Below, in pieces: positions 1 to 5,134 of a stretch of DNA of 5,184 bases. The stretch is from the NCBI GenBank assembly GCA_001563325.1, contig LRSK01000167.1, forward strand, positions 1-5,184. The letters are read 5' to 3'. The position numbers were made by a program, and so were the translations under genes. Each line of letters opens with the position of its first letter. Position 1 is the first letter of the stretch. The notes under the pieces are model-generated. The model made no database searches and was not told where the DNA came from. It saw only the letters and a program-made list of their open reading frames with translations. This DNA comes from Candidatus Thorarchaeota archaeon SMTZ1-83 (GTDB lineage: Archaea > Asgardarchaeota > Thorarchaeia > Thorarchaeales > Thorarchaeaceae).

Positions 1-320
1 TCAGCCGTGGTCCACGTCAGAATACTACTCCATACGAGGGGAGTTTGAAGAAGCCACAGATAGACAACAAGAGGCACTAGCCCTATGAGAGTCATGACAG
101 CAAGCGAAGGTCCCAGTCGGTATGTTCTACCCCTACTGACCTCAAAGAGAATATCTCTTGCCTCAGCTGCCACAATGATCTCGTCATCATCAGGCTGAGG
201 CTCTCTTTTTATTTGACGTACTAATTTCCAGAAGTATTTCATTGTGTCATCGGACACATCTTCAGGGTCTTGTCTGACTTCATCACGAATCCGTTCGAGT
301 TCCTGCTGCCTCTCAGTCAT
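1..320 (-). CDS. Unrecognised membrane protein, N-terminal part (cut by left edge)
   Basis: An uninterrupted minus-strand reading frame runs from ATG at 320 off the left edge, giving 106 residues. I do not recognise the family. The first ~67 residues are highly charged and soluble (MTERQQELERIRDE..., with an acidic PQPDDDE patch near residue 42). They are followed by a hydrophobic stretch at about residues 69-91 (LGPSLAVMTLIGLVPLVVYLW) that reads as a transmembrane helix. The arginines just before it suggest the N-terminus is cytoplasmic. Residues 94-106 are again fairly hydrophobic. The start is uncertain. In-frame alternatives are ATG at 347, preceded immediately by GGGAGGT (too close for a normal ribosome site), and GTG at 356, with GAGG six bases upstream. 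I prefer 320 because a charged N-terminus follows directly and it leaves room for a promoter shared with the divergent flavoprotein gene. No function is assigned. Confidence 0.72.
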   Translation of the reverse strand, partial: MTERQQELERIRDEVRQDPEDVSDDTMKYFWKLVRQIKREPQPDDDEIIVAAEARDILFEVSRGRTYRLGPSLAVMTLIGLVPLVVYLWLLQTPLVWSSILTWTTA

Positions 321-381
321 ATCGACGCACGTCAAATCTAAGGGCATACCTCCCACATGAATCCTCTTGCCGACAAGAGTA

Positions 382-392
382 GTCTAAAAGGT
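382..392. promoter_or_regulatory. Possible shared TATA-like box of a divergent gene pair
   Basis: TCTAAAAGG on the plus strand (CCTTTTAGA on the minus strand) is the only A/T-rich TATA-like element between the membrane-protein gene and the flavoprotein gene. Archaeal transcription starts about 25 bases downstream of the box centre. That predicts about 413 on the plus strand, a ~16-base leader to ATG 429, and about 361 on the minus strand. The element is modest in quality and the call rests on position. Confidence 0.35.
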
Positions 393-428
393 GCTGTCAG
401 GTCCAGTAACACAAGCGAGTTGCAGGAC

Positions 429-992
429 ATGACTAAGATAGAGATCAATCCTGGAGTAGCTCCATTTCCAAAGCCAATCATTCTGGTTGGTGCCATGGTT
501 GAGGGAAATCCTAACTTCATCACAATAGCTTGGTTCAACCGAATGAATGGGACTCCGAACATATGGGGGCTTGCAATGGGCAAGAAGCATTACACCCTCG
601 AGGGCATTCGAAAGAACGGCAAGTTCAGTGTCAATTTTCCAAGCGTCGAACTTGTGGAAAAGACTGACTTCTGTGGAATCTACTCCGGAAGAGAGGTTGA
701 CAAATCGAATACTTTCGAAGTCTTCTATGGAGAACTGGGAGATGTTCCTATGATCAAGGAATGTCCGGTGACTGCAGAATGTTCAGTCCATGAGATCATA
801 GAACTTCCCAAGACGGCATTAGTTTTGGGAGAAGTGAGGCATGCATACAGCGAAGAACGTTTCATGACGGATGGTGCGCTTGATGCGAGAAAGACTAGAC
901 CCTTCGTCTTCATTCGGCCCGGTGACCAATATTGGTCACTTGGTGATGCAATTGGAGATGCTTGGTCCATAGGCAAGGTACACAAGGAATAA
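429..992 (+). CDS. Flavoredoxin / flavin reductase-like FMN-binding protein
   Basis: This 187-residue protein resembles flavoredoxins and the wider flavin reductase-like split-barrel family, which bind FMN and pass electrons or reduce flavin in the cytoplasm of anaerobes. Family-like segments appear in order: an opening strand PFPKPIILVGAMVEGNPNF (residues 12-30) followed by the ITIAWFNR turn; GLAMGKKHYTLEGIRKNGKFSVNFPS (47-72), which in relatives contacts FMN; then DFCGIYSGREVDK; and a C-terminal GDAWSIGK tail closely like the GKAFSIGK end I recall for Desulfovibrio flavoredoxin. Length matches that family (~190). The frame is open from ATG at 357, but ATG 429 is preferred. The family-like part starts just after it, and 357 would leave no promoter space against the divergent gene. 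The ribosome site is weak (AGGA almost touching the ATG). The redox partner cannot be told from the sequence; no link to the pyrimidine genes is evident. Confidence 0.85.
   Translation: MTKIEINPGVAPFPKPIILVGAMVEGNPNFITIAWFNRMNGTPNIWGLAMGKKHYTLEGIRKNGKFSVNFPSVELVEKTDFCGIYSGREVDKSNTFEVFYGELGDVPMIKECPVTAECSVHEIIELPKTALVLGEVRHAYSEERFMTDGALDARKTRPFVFIRPGDQYWSLGDAIGDAWSIGKVHKE
922..939. repeat. Perfect 18-bp palindrome inside the flavoprotein gene
   Basis: GTGACCAATATTGGTCAC is exactly self-complementary. It lies in the coding sequence for DQYWSLG, about 55 bases before the stop codon. As RNA it could fold as a 7-bp stem with a 4-base loop. It could be a protein-binding site or simply a coincidence of codons. 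Confidence 0.9.
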
Positions 993-1036
993 TCCTGATG
1001 GTATCTATTAAGGCATGAAGCTGCAGTGGTCTTGTG

Positions 1037-1046
1037 TCTTATATTC
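1037..1046 (+). promoter_or_regulatory. TATA-like box for the small membrane protein
   Basis: TCTTATATTC is centred about 26 bases before ATG 1067, the spacing expected for an archaeal TATA box driving a leaderless transcript that begins at or next to the ATG. This is inferred from spacing and composition only. Confidence 0.4.
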
Positions 1047-1066
1047 AACAAGGCCGTCTGAAATCT

Positions 1067-1240
1067 ATGGCAGATTGGAAACGCTACTTCTTTACCGGCC
1101 TTCTAGTGGTCGGAGTCATTTTTCTATCCATGGAGGTTATTGAACTGATAACAGGCATCCCCTATTTTGGTGGCTATGGCATCTTGGGCTGGCCCTGTTT
1201 CCTGGGGTGGATCGCCGAAAGGGAGAGAGGTCGAAACTAA
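1067..1240 (+). CDS. Small membrane protein (57 aa), function unknown
   Basis: The ORF encodes MADWKRYFFTGLLVVGVIFL..., a short basic N-terminus followed by one clear hydrophobic helix (residues ~8-28). A Gly/aromatic-rich second hydrophobic stretch follows (about 31-50, GIPYFGGYGILGWPCFLGW), then a charged tail (AERERGRN). The topology suggests a two-helix hairpin or a single helix plus a re-entrant segment in the cytoplasmic membrane. The frame is open back to GTG 1034, but that codon lies within the likely TATA region and ATG 1067 fits leaderless initiation. The stop codon directly abuts the stop of the opposing SnoaL-like gene. No family is recognised. The amphipathic charge pattern and clean membrane segments favour a real gene, but a miniprotein call from composition alone is moderate. 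Confidence 0.6.
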   Translation: MADWKRYFFTGLLVVGVIFLSMEVIELITGIPYFGGYGILGWPCFLGWIAERERGRN

Positions 1241-1720
1241 CTAGTTCTCTCCTCCCTTCCCGAAGTGTTTGCTCAGCTCCCAGAATGGCGGTACAAGTCC
1301 TAACTCTGTGAACATATCGTAGAAGCAAAACGCTCCCCATCGGTCCACCACTTTTCCCTCTGGACTGATATAGAGAATGGTGGCACCCTCATACTCGAAC
1401 TCCTTCAGAGTTGGTTCAAAACCCCAAGCGTTTCCCCTGTGTGTTGCTTTCCCCTTGTAACGTATCCAGACTTTCTCTTCGCTGCCGATGAGGTCTACTA
1501 TTTCGTATTTCAGGTCAGGAAAAACAGACCTGAAGTACTCTATTTCGTGCTTAATTTGGTCAGGACCAACTGCATCTATTGACACCCAACTTGGATTGTA
1601 GTCTTTGTCAATTAGGTCATCAGCCAGGGCGAGGTCCGGCTTACTCCACATCTCTAGGAACCACCTTCTCCCTATTTCCTCGTTCCTCTGTTTCAACTCA
1701 TCACCAGCCTTGAGCGGCAA
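1241..1720 (-). CDS. SnoaL-like (NTF2-fold) polyketide cyclase-family protein
   Basis: The 159-residue protein has the layout of SnoaL-like proteins, small cone-shaped alpha+beta barrels. The family includes polyketide cyclases and many uncharacterised hydrolase or isomerase-like members. Visible marks are the N-terminal helix with RRWFLEMWSKPDLALADDLI (residues 18-37), DKDYNP, then GPDQIKHEIEYFRSVFPDLKYEI (52-74), the strand VWIRYKGKATHRG (84-96), a glycine/proline turn GFEPT, and GKVVDRWGAFCFYDMFTELG near the end. In many relatives the last motif has W followed by an acidic residue (E-x-W-D); here it is W-G, so a cyclase-type acid is doubtful and substrate is unknown. There is no ATG start. 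TTG 1720 is the first usable codon, and TTG 1696 (151 aa), preceded by GGTGATGAG, is a good alternative because the family-like region begins there. It is divergent from the NIPSNAP gene. Confidence 0.8.
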   Translation of the reverse strand: MPLKAGDELKQRNEEIGRRWFLEMWSKPDLALADDLIDKDYNPSWVSIDAVGPDQIKHEIEYFRSVFPDLKYEIVDLIGSEEKVWIRYKGKATHRGNAWGFEPTLKEFEYEGATILYISPEGKVVDRWGAFCFYDMFTELGLVPPFWELSKHFGKGGEN

Positions 1721-1772
1721 TATTCGACTTCGTGATATTTCAACTCATTCGCCCGGGCATGAAACAGGAACG

Positions 1773-1781
1773 TATTTAAGT
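1773..1781. promoter_or_regulatory. TATA box of the NIPSNAP gene, possibly bidirectional
   Basis: TATTTAAGT is a good archaeal TATA match, preceded by a purine-rich GGAACG that could serve as the TFB recognition element for rightward transcription. Its centre is ~26 bases before 1803, placing the predicted start site about ten bases ahead of ATG 1812. Read on the minus strand it is ACTTAAATA, so it could also serve the SnoaL-like gene, with a ~30-base leader to TTG 1720. Confidence 0.55.
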
Positions 1782-1795
1782 AGTTAACTATAGTT
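1781..1795. promoter_or_regulatory. Overlapping palindromes between TATA box and start, possible operator
   Basis: TAGTTAACTA (1781-1790) and AACTATAGTT (1786-1795) are two perfect 10-bp palindromes sharing five bases. They sit between the TATA box and the predicted transcription start of the NIPSNAP gene, where a bound repressor would block transcription. A/T-rich palindromes arise easily by chance, so operator function is only a suggestion. Confidence 0.3.
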
Positions 1796-1811
1796 TATTC
1801 CAGTGGTTACA

Positions 1812-2117
1812 ATGGCAATCTACATGCTATATCGGACAAAATCGAAAGACGAGAAAAGTGGTGAACTCAACGAACTGAGAGAAGAGTTCGAGGGAATCTA
1901 CAAGAAATACAAAGTGAACATCATTGGTTTCTGGGAAACCGCTGATGATCCAAGTGAGGTCTACTATATCTCAAAGTACGAGGATGAAGCTGACTACAAG
2001 AGTACGACTGACCAACTGCGTAGTGATGAGCGCTATGCGGAGCTGACCAAGAAACTTGAAGAGGTTCGCTTAGACTTTCAAGCTGTCAAATTGACCCCTC
2101 TATGGATTCCAGAGTGA
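1812..2117 (+). CDS. NIPSNAP-family dimeric alpha/beta barrel protein
   Basis: The 101-residue protein looks like a single NIPSNAP-type domain of the dimeric ferredoxin-like barrel fold. It shows an opening strand AIYMLYRTK (residues 2-10) and a long charged helix (ELNELREEFEGIYKKY, ~18-33). These are followed by the diagnostic strand-turn VNIIGFWET (35-43), the strand EVYYISKYED (49-58), a second helix with RSDERYAELTKKLEEV (70-85), and the closing strand VKLTPLW. The Gly-Phe-Trp motif and the 'sDerYaeL' helix are the strongest matches. The exact role of stand-alone prokaryotic NIPSNAP proteins is unsettled; in the fold, small-molecule binding or monooxygenase-like activity is common. An in-frame GTG at 1803 is an alternative start close to the predicted transcript start; ATG 1812 is preferred. 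It is transcribed divergently from the SnoaL-like gene, another small ligand-binding barrel, which hints at paired function. Confidence 0.8.
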   Translation: MAIYMLYRTKSKDEKSGELNELREEFEGIYKKYKVNIIGFWETADDPSEVYYISKYEDEADYKSTTDQLRSDERYAELTKKLEEVRLDFQAVKLTPLWIPE

Positions 2118-2158
2118 ACTGAAATCAAAGGCTAAAGGTCCAATCAGAATGGACTAGC

Positions 2159-2212
2159 CCATATGCTCGAGCAATTTAGTTGGAATGCTGTGCAACAACA
2201 GGCCGCATATGG
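2159..2212. repeat. Spaced inverted repeat upstream of the deaminase gene
   Basis: CCATATGC (2159-2166) is repeated in inverted form as GCATATGG (2205-2212), with 38 bases between. The perfect palindrome TGCTCGAGCA (2164-2173) overlaps the left arm. All lie in the 162-base gap between the NIPSNAP and deaminase genes, upstream of the deaminase TATA-like box. They could be regulator half-sites or transcript-end structure; the arms are short enough to be chance. Nothing else is evident in this gap. Confidence 0.3.
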
Positions 2213-2239
2213 TCAATAAATTCGGAGAATCCGCCATAT

Positions 2240-2247
2240 CTTTATCC
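2240..2247 (+). promoter_or_regulatory. TATA-like box for the cytosine deaminase gene
   Basis: CTTTATCC within the A/T-rich CCATATCTTTATCC is centred ~26 bases before 2270. That would give a transcript starting about ten bases ahead of ATG 2280, the same arrangement as in the NIPSNAP gene. A separate promoter is likely because the upstream gene ends 162 bases earlier. Confidence 0.4.
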
Positions 2248-2279
2248 TACCAACCCACCAATCAAAAGGCGTGGTTCCA

Positions 2280-2753
2280 ATGGAGATAAAGATACCATCT
2301 GAAGAAGAGATGAAACGATTCATGGCCAAAGCCATGGTTGAGGCTCAGATCGGACTAGCCACAGGAGGAATCCCAATTGGATCCGTCCTTGTAATAGATG
2401 GCAAAATTGTTGGTAGAGGTCATAATCAACGAATGCAGAAAGGTAGCGCAATTCTCCATGCTGAAATGGACGCCATTGAGAATGCAGGTCGTCTCTCTCC
2501 TTCTGAATACAGTAAAGCAACTCTGTACTCTACACTCTCACCATGTGACATGTGCAGTGGTGCCGCATTGCTTTACGGAATCCCTGTGATAATAGTCGGA
2601 GAGAATAAGACCTTTCAAGGTCCAGAAGACTACGTACGAAGTCGCGGAGTTCACGTTGTTGTGCTGCAGGATGAACGTTGCATTGAGATGATGGAAGAGT
2701 TTACCAAGGACAATCCAGGAATTTGGAACGAGGACATTGGAGAAAAGGACTGA
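2280..2753 (+). CDS. FCY1: Cytosine deaminase, yeast FCY1 type
   Basis: This is predicted to hydrolyse cytosine to uracil and ammonia in the cytoplasm, using one zinc per subunit. The 157-residue protein follows yeast Fcy1 (158 aa) almost end to end. GGIPIGSVLV (29-38) is followed by GRGHNQRMQKGSA (45-57), whose Asn49 corresponds to base-binding Asn51. LHAEMDAIENAGRL (59-72) carries zinc ligand His60 and the proton-shuttling Glu62. TLYSTLSPCDMCSGA (81-95) carries zinc ligands Cys89 and Cys92. YGIPVIIVGEN and Phe112 (yeast Phe114) come next, then RGVHVVVLQDERC and a C-terminal W-N-E-D-I-G-E (149-155), in which Trp149 and Asp152 match the yeast lid residues Trp152 and Asp155. PCDMC rather than PCxMC of TadA, and this tail, argue against tRNA adenosine or guanine deaminase. 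The residue equivalences come from memory of the yeast sequence. GTG 2271 is an in-frame alternative start. The gene is convergent with the hydantoinase gene, seven bases apart. Confidence 0.92.
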   Translation: MEIKIPSEEEMKRFMAKAMVEAQIGLATGGIPIGSVLVIDGKIVGRGHNQRMQKGSAILHAEMDAIENAGRLSPSEYSKATLYSTLSPCDMCSGAALLYGIPVIIVGENKTFQGPEDYVRSRGVHVVVLQDERCIEMMEEFTKDNPGIWNEDIGEKD

Positions 2754-2760
2754 CTCCTTC

Positions 2761-4152
2761 TCAGAGCTTTCCAAATGGTTTTCGCTTTAGAAATCTACCA
2801 TGTCCAACTTCGCCAACGAACTTACCATCCTCAGCAACCACCTTCCCTCTGGAAATGGTCACTGCAGGATATCCGACCAGCTTCCAGCCTTCAAACGGGC
2901 TCCAATCACAATTTGTCTGCAAGTTCTCGGCACTGATTGTGACCTTCTTCTCTGGGTCAAAAACCACCAAGTCTGCGTCACTTCCGATAGCAATTGTACC
3001 CTTCTCGGGATACATTCCGAACAGCTTGGCTGGATTTGTGCTTACCAATGCAACCAACTGATTCACAGTGAATCCGCGTCTTCCTACTCCCTCTGTAAAC
3101 ATGAGCGGCACCATGGTTTCAACACCAGGCATTCCAAATGGTATCTTTGTGAAATCCCCCTTCCAGGCAGCTTTCTGTTCCGTTGTGAATGTACAAGTGT
3201 CGGTTGCAACAACCTGAACATCTCCATTCATCAGCCCCTGCCAGAGACGCTCACTGTCATGAGGCTTCTTGATCTGAGGACAGGTGGCAAATAGATGTCC
3301 ATTTTTCCTTTTGAAGACTTCATCATCCAAGAGCAGATACTGAGGACAGGTTTCGGCAAAGACCTTTACACCTCTCTGCTTGGCTAGATGTACTGCATCC
3401 GCACCCTCCCCTGTGGACATATGCACGATGTACAGTTGGCCGCCTGTGACCTCTGCCCATTTAATTGCCCGAATGATTGCCTCCTCTTCAGTATAGCATG
3501 GTCTGGAGAGAGTATGTCCGTATGCTCCCCACTTTTCTTTCTCCTTTGCATACCTGTCTATGAGCATATCGAGTACGTCCACACTCTCGGCGTGGACTCC
3601 GATGTGCCCTCCAAGTTTTGCGGTTTCTTCAAGAGCATTGAACAGCATTCCATCATCAGCCATCCAACCCTCATTCTTGTAAATCATGAACATCTTGAAT
3701 GTAGGTATCCCGTAGTCTATGACCTTCTTGATTTCTTTCTGAGTCTTGTCGTTCCAATCAGTAATTGCAGCATGTAGACCATAATCCACACACACCTTTG
3801 GGTCTGCTTCGGCTCTCCTAGCTTCAACAGCTTCCATGATTGAGCTTCCCTTAGTCTGAATGGCGAAATCGAGCACAGCAGTCACTCCGCCGCAAGCTGC
3901 AGCTTTTGTCCCGTTCTCAAAGTCATCTGCAGAAATGGTTCCTGAAAATGGGAGCTGCAGATGGACATGCACATCTATGCACCCTGGGAAGACGTACTTC
4001 CCCTTGGCATCAATGACCTTTGTGCCGTTGCCTATGCTGAGATCCTGCGCGATGGTCACAATCTTTCCATCACTCACTCCAATGTCTGCAGTATATCTGT
4101 CAGAGGCGGTCACTATTTCACCATTTTTAACAATTAGATCCAACTCAACCAT
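2761..4152 (-). CDS. hydA: Dihydropyrimidinase / D-hydantoinase family cyclic amidohydrolase
   Basis: This 463-residue enzyme of the amidohydrolase superfamily is predicted to open dihydrouracil (or a hydantoin) to the N-carbamoyl amino acid in the cytoplasm. All metal ligands of the binuclear centre are present: His62 and His64 in GCIDVHVHLQLPFSGT (57-72), the carboxylated-lysine candidate Lys153 in TFKMFMIYKN, His187 in GVHAES, His244 in LYIVHMST, and Asp318 in ATDTCTF. Tyr158 matches the catalytic tyrosine. ETCPQYLLLDD (267-277) is also typical, and the length is normal (about 460). Deviations: TDTCTF where most relatives have SDHCPF; CPQIKK (291-296) in place of SPPLR; and Phe339 in IPFGMPGVE, usually Asn. 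The substrate is therefore dihydropyrimidine by context but not certain. ATG 4152 is fixed by AAGGAGG seven bases upstream. It is divergent from the N-carbamoyl amidase, which would take its product. Confidence 0.92.
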   Translation of the reverse strand: MVELDLIVKNGEIVTASDRYTADIGVSDGKIVTIAQDLSIGNGTKVIDAKGKYVFPGCIDVHVHLQLPFSGTISADDFENGTKAAACGGVTAVLDFAIQTKGSSIMEAVEARRAEADPKVCVDYGLHAAITDWNDKTQKEIKKVIDYGIPTFKMFMIYKNEGWMADDGMLFNALEETAKLGGHIGVHAESVDVLDMLIDRYAKEKEKWGAYGHTLSRPCYTEEEAIIRAIKWAEVTGGQLYIVHMSTGEGADAVHLAKQRGVKVFAETCPQYLLLDDEVFKRKNGHLFATCPQIKKPHDSERLWQGLMNGDVQVVATDTCTFTTEQKAAWKGDFTKIPFGMPGVETMVPLMFTEGVGRRGFTVNQLVALVSTNPAKLFGMYPEKGTIAIGSDADLVVFDPEKKVTISAENLQTNCDWSPFEGWKLVGYPAVTISRGKVVAEDGKFVGEVGHGRFLKRKPFGKL

Positions 4153-4159
4153 GGAAAGG

Positions 4160-4166
4160 CCTCCTT
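4160..4166 (-). promoter_or_regulatory. Strong ribosome binding site of the hydantoinase gene
   Basis: AAGGAGG on the minus strand lies seven bases before ATG 4152. It is the best Shine-Dalgarno match in the window and fixes the start. With a TATA box near 4192 the transcript would start almost at this site. Confidence 0.8.
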
Positions 4167-4187
4167 AAACTAATGGAGCAGCCGACA

Positions 4188-4199
4188 TAAATCGATTTA
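4188..4199. promoter_or_regulatory. Perfect 12-bp palindrome in the hydantoinase/amidase divergent promoter
   Basis: TAAATCGATTTA lies about one third of the way across the 109-base gap between the two divergent starts. On the minus strand ATTTATG within it is ~26 bases ahead of 4166, so it probably overlaps the hydantoinase TATA box, making it a candidate operator. The TATA box of the amidase is less clear: either this element (a ~40-base leader) or the A/T-rich bases around 4217-4227. Confidence 0.45.
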
Positions 4200-4249
4200 G
4201 GAAAGTCCTATTAGGTGAATAGATTAGTGGTCAATTTACTAAAGCCATT

Positions 4250-4256
4250 GGAGTGA
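4250..4256 (+). promoter_or_regulatory. Ribosome binding site of the amidase gene
   Basis: GGAGTGA ends five bases before ATG 4262. It matches the archaeal consensus GGAGGTGA less one G, and supports ATG 4262 over the in-frame GTG at 4253, which is part of this site. Confidence 0.7.
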
Positions 4257-4261
4257 CGACA

Positions 4262-5128
4262 ATGAGAAATGTGCGTATAGGTCTAGTTCAAGCTCAATGG
4301 GAAGGCGACGTCGAGGACGAAGGCAAGATTGAAGAAAACATCGAGAAGATGATACGGAAGCACGAGGGCTTTGCAGATATTGCTGTGCAGCAAAAAGTCC
4401 AAGTTCTGTGTTTCCAAGAGTTGTTCTATGGACCATACTTTTGTGCTGAACAAGACAAAAAGTGGTACAAGTATGCAGAGTCAATCCCTGGTCCTCTATG
4501 CGCGCGAATGGGTGAACTGGCAAAAGAGCATGGCTTTATTTTAATCGCTCCAATGTATGAAGAGCAAGATGTTGGTGTCTACTACAATACTGCCATCGTC
4601 ATTGATTCTGACGGGTCTCTTCTGGGCAAAATGAGGAAGATGCACATTCCTCAGATTGAACCAGGGTTTCAAGAGAAGTTCTATTTTCGACCTGGAAATC
4701 TTGGATACCCGGTCTTTGAGACCTCACTTGCCAAAATTGGTGTCTATATCTGCTATGATCGGCATTTCCCAGAGGGAGCGCGTGCACTCGGCTTGAATGG
4801 AGCAGAGATTGTGTTCAATCCTTCGGCAACCGTTGCAGGCTTGTCTGAACATTTGTGGACAATTGAACAGCCTGCACATGCAGTAGCCAATGGGTACTTC
4901 ATTGCAGCTATCAATAGAGTCGGAGAAGAACCCTGGAAGACAGGGACTTTCTATGGTAGTTCATATGTTGCTGATCCCCGTGGACAAATTGTGATACAGG
5001 GGTCGCGAGATAAGGAGGAACTAGTTGTAGCTGATATAGACTTGGACATGATTCGGGAGGTCCGTAATGTCTGGCAGTTCTATCGGGACAGAAGACCTGA
5101 TAGCTACGGGAGTCTTACCGACCTTTGA
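4262..5128 (+). CDS. Nitrilase-superfamily N-carbamoyl amidohydrolase, probably beta-ureidopropionase
   Basis: The 288-residue enzyme is predicted to hydrolyse N-carbamoyl-beta-alanine (or another N-carbamoyl amino acid) to the free amino acid, CO2 and ammonia. The nitrilase triad is visible: Glu53 in LCFQELFYGPYF, Lys126 in GKMRKMHIPQ, and Cys164 in GVYICYDRHFPEGAR. Arg167-His168 after the nucleophile match the C-Y-G-R-H of human UPB1, where this pair helps hold substrate. The stretch NPSATVAGLSEHLWTIE (186-202) and AINRVGEE (216-223) is close to UPB1 (NPSATIGALSESLWPIE, AINRVGTE), as is FYGSSYVADP. It lacks the long N-terminal extension of UPB1 and has the usual prokaryotic length. Alternatives are N-carbamoylputrescine amidase or N-carbamoyl-D-amino-acid hydrolase; the adjacent hydantoinase argues for a ring-opening product as substrate. 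It shares a divergent promoter region with the hydantoinase and ends six bases from an opposing gene. Confidence 0.88.
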   Translation: MRNVRIGLVQAQWEGDVEDEGKIEENIEKMIRKHEGFADIAVQQKVQVLCFQELFYGPYFCAEQDKKWYKYAESIPGPLCARMGELAKEHGFILIAPMYEEQDVGVYYNTAIVIDSDGSLLGKMRKMHIPQIEPGFQEKFYFRPGNLGYPVFETSLAKIGVYICYDRHFPEGARALGLNGAEIVFNPSATVAGLSEHLWTIEQPAHAVANGYFIAAINRVGEEPWKTGTFYGSSYVADPRGQIVIQGSRDKEELVVADIDLDMIREVRNVWQFYRDRRPDSYGSLTDL

Positions 5129-5134
5129 TGCCTT

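Noticed and set aside
357..428. N-terminal extension of the flavoprotein from ATG 357
   Set aside because: The 24 extra residues match nothing in the family and would leave no promoter space against the divergent gene; ATG 429 fits better.
338..590. Minus-strand open frames over the start of the flavoprotein gene
   Set aside because: They overlap conserved flavoredoxin coding sequence and resemble no protein; the real minus-strand gene here is the partial one in a different frame, beginning at about 320.
429..992. The flavoprotein as the missing uracil-reducing enzyme
   Set aside because: It is a small flavoredoxin-like FMN protein without the iron-sulfur or TIM-barrel domains of dihydropyrimidine dehydrogenase, and three genes separate it from the pyrimidine genes.
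725..1051. 108-codon minus-strand frame opposite the flavoprotein 3' half
   Set aside because: It is antisense to conserved coding sequence, with no recognisable motif.
2126..2156. Short hairpin GTCCA/TGGAC after the NIPSNAP gene as a terminator
   Set aside because: The stem is only five pairs with no T-run after it, so it is too weak to call.
2280..2753. tRNA adenosine deaminase (TadA) or guanine deaminase identity
   Set aside because: The PCDMC motif, the GRGHNxRxQKGSA stretch and the C-terminal W-N-E-D-I-G-E lid fit the FCY1-type cytosine deaminase much better.
2800..3777. Two plus-strand open frames of 164 and 129 codons opposite the hydantoinase gene
   Set aside because: They lie wholly antisense to a gene with strong family motifs, are rich in Cys, His and Ser from reverse-complemented codons, and show no domain or ribosome site.
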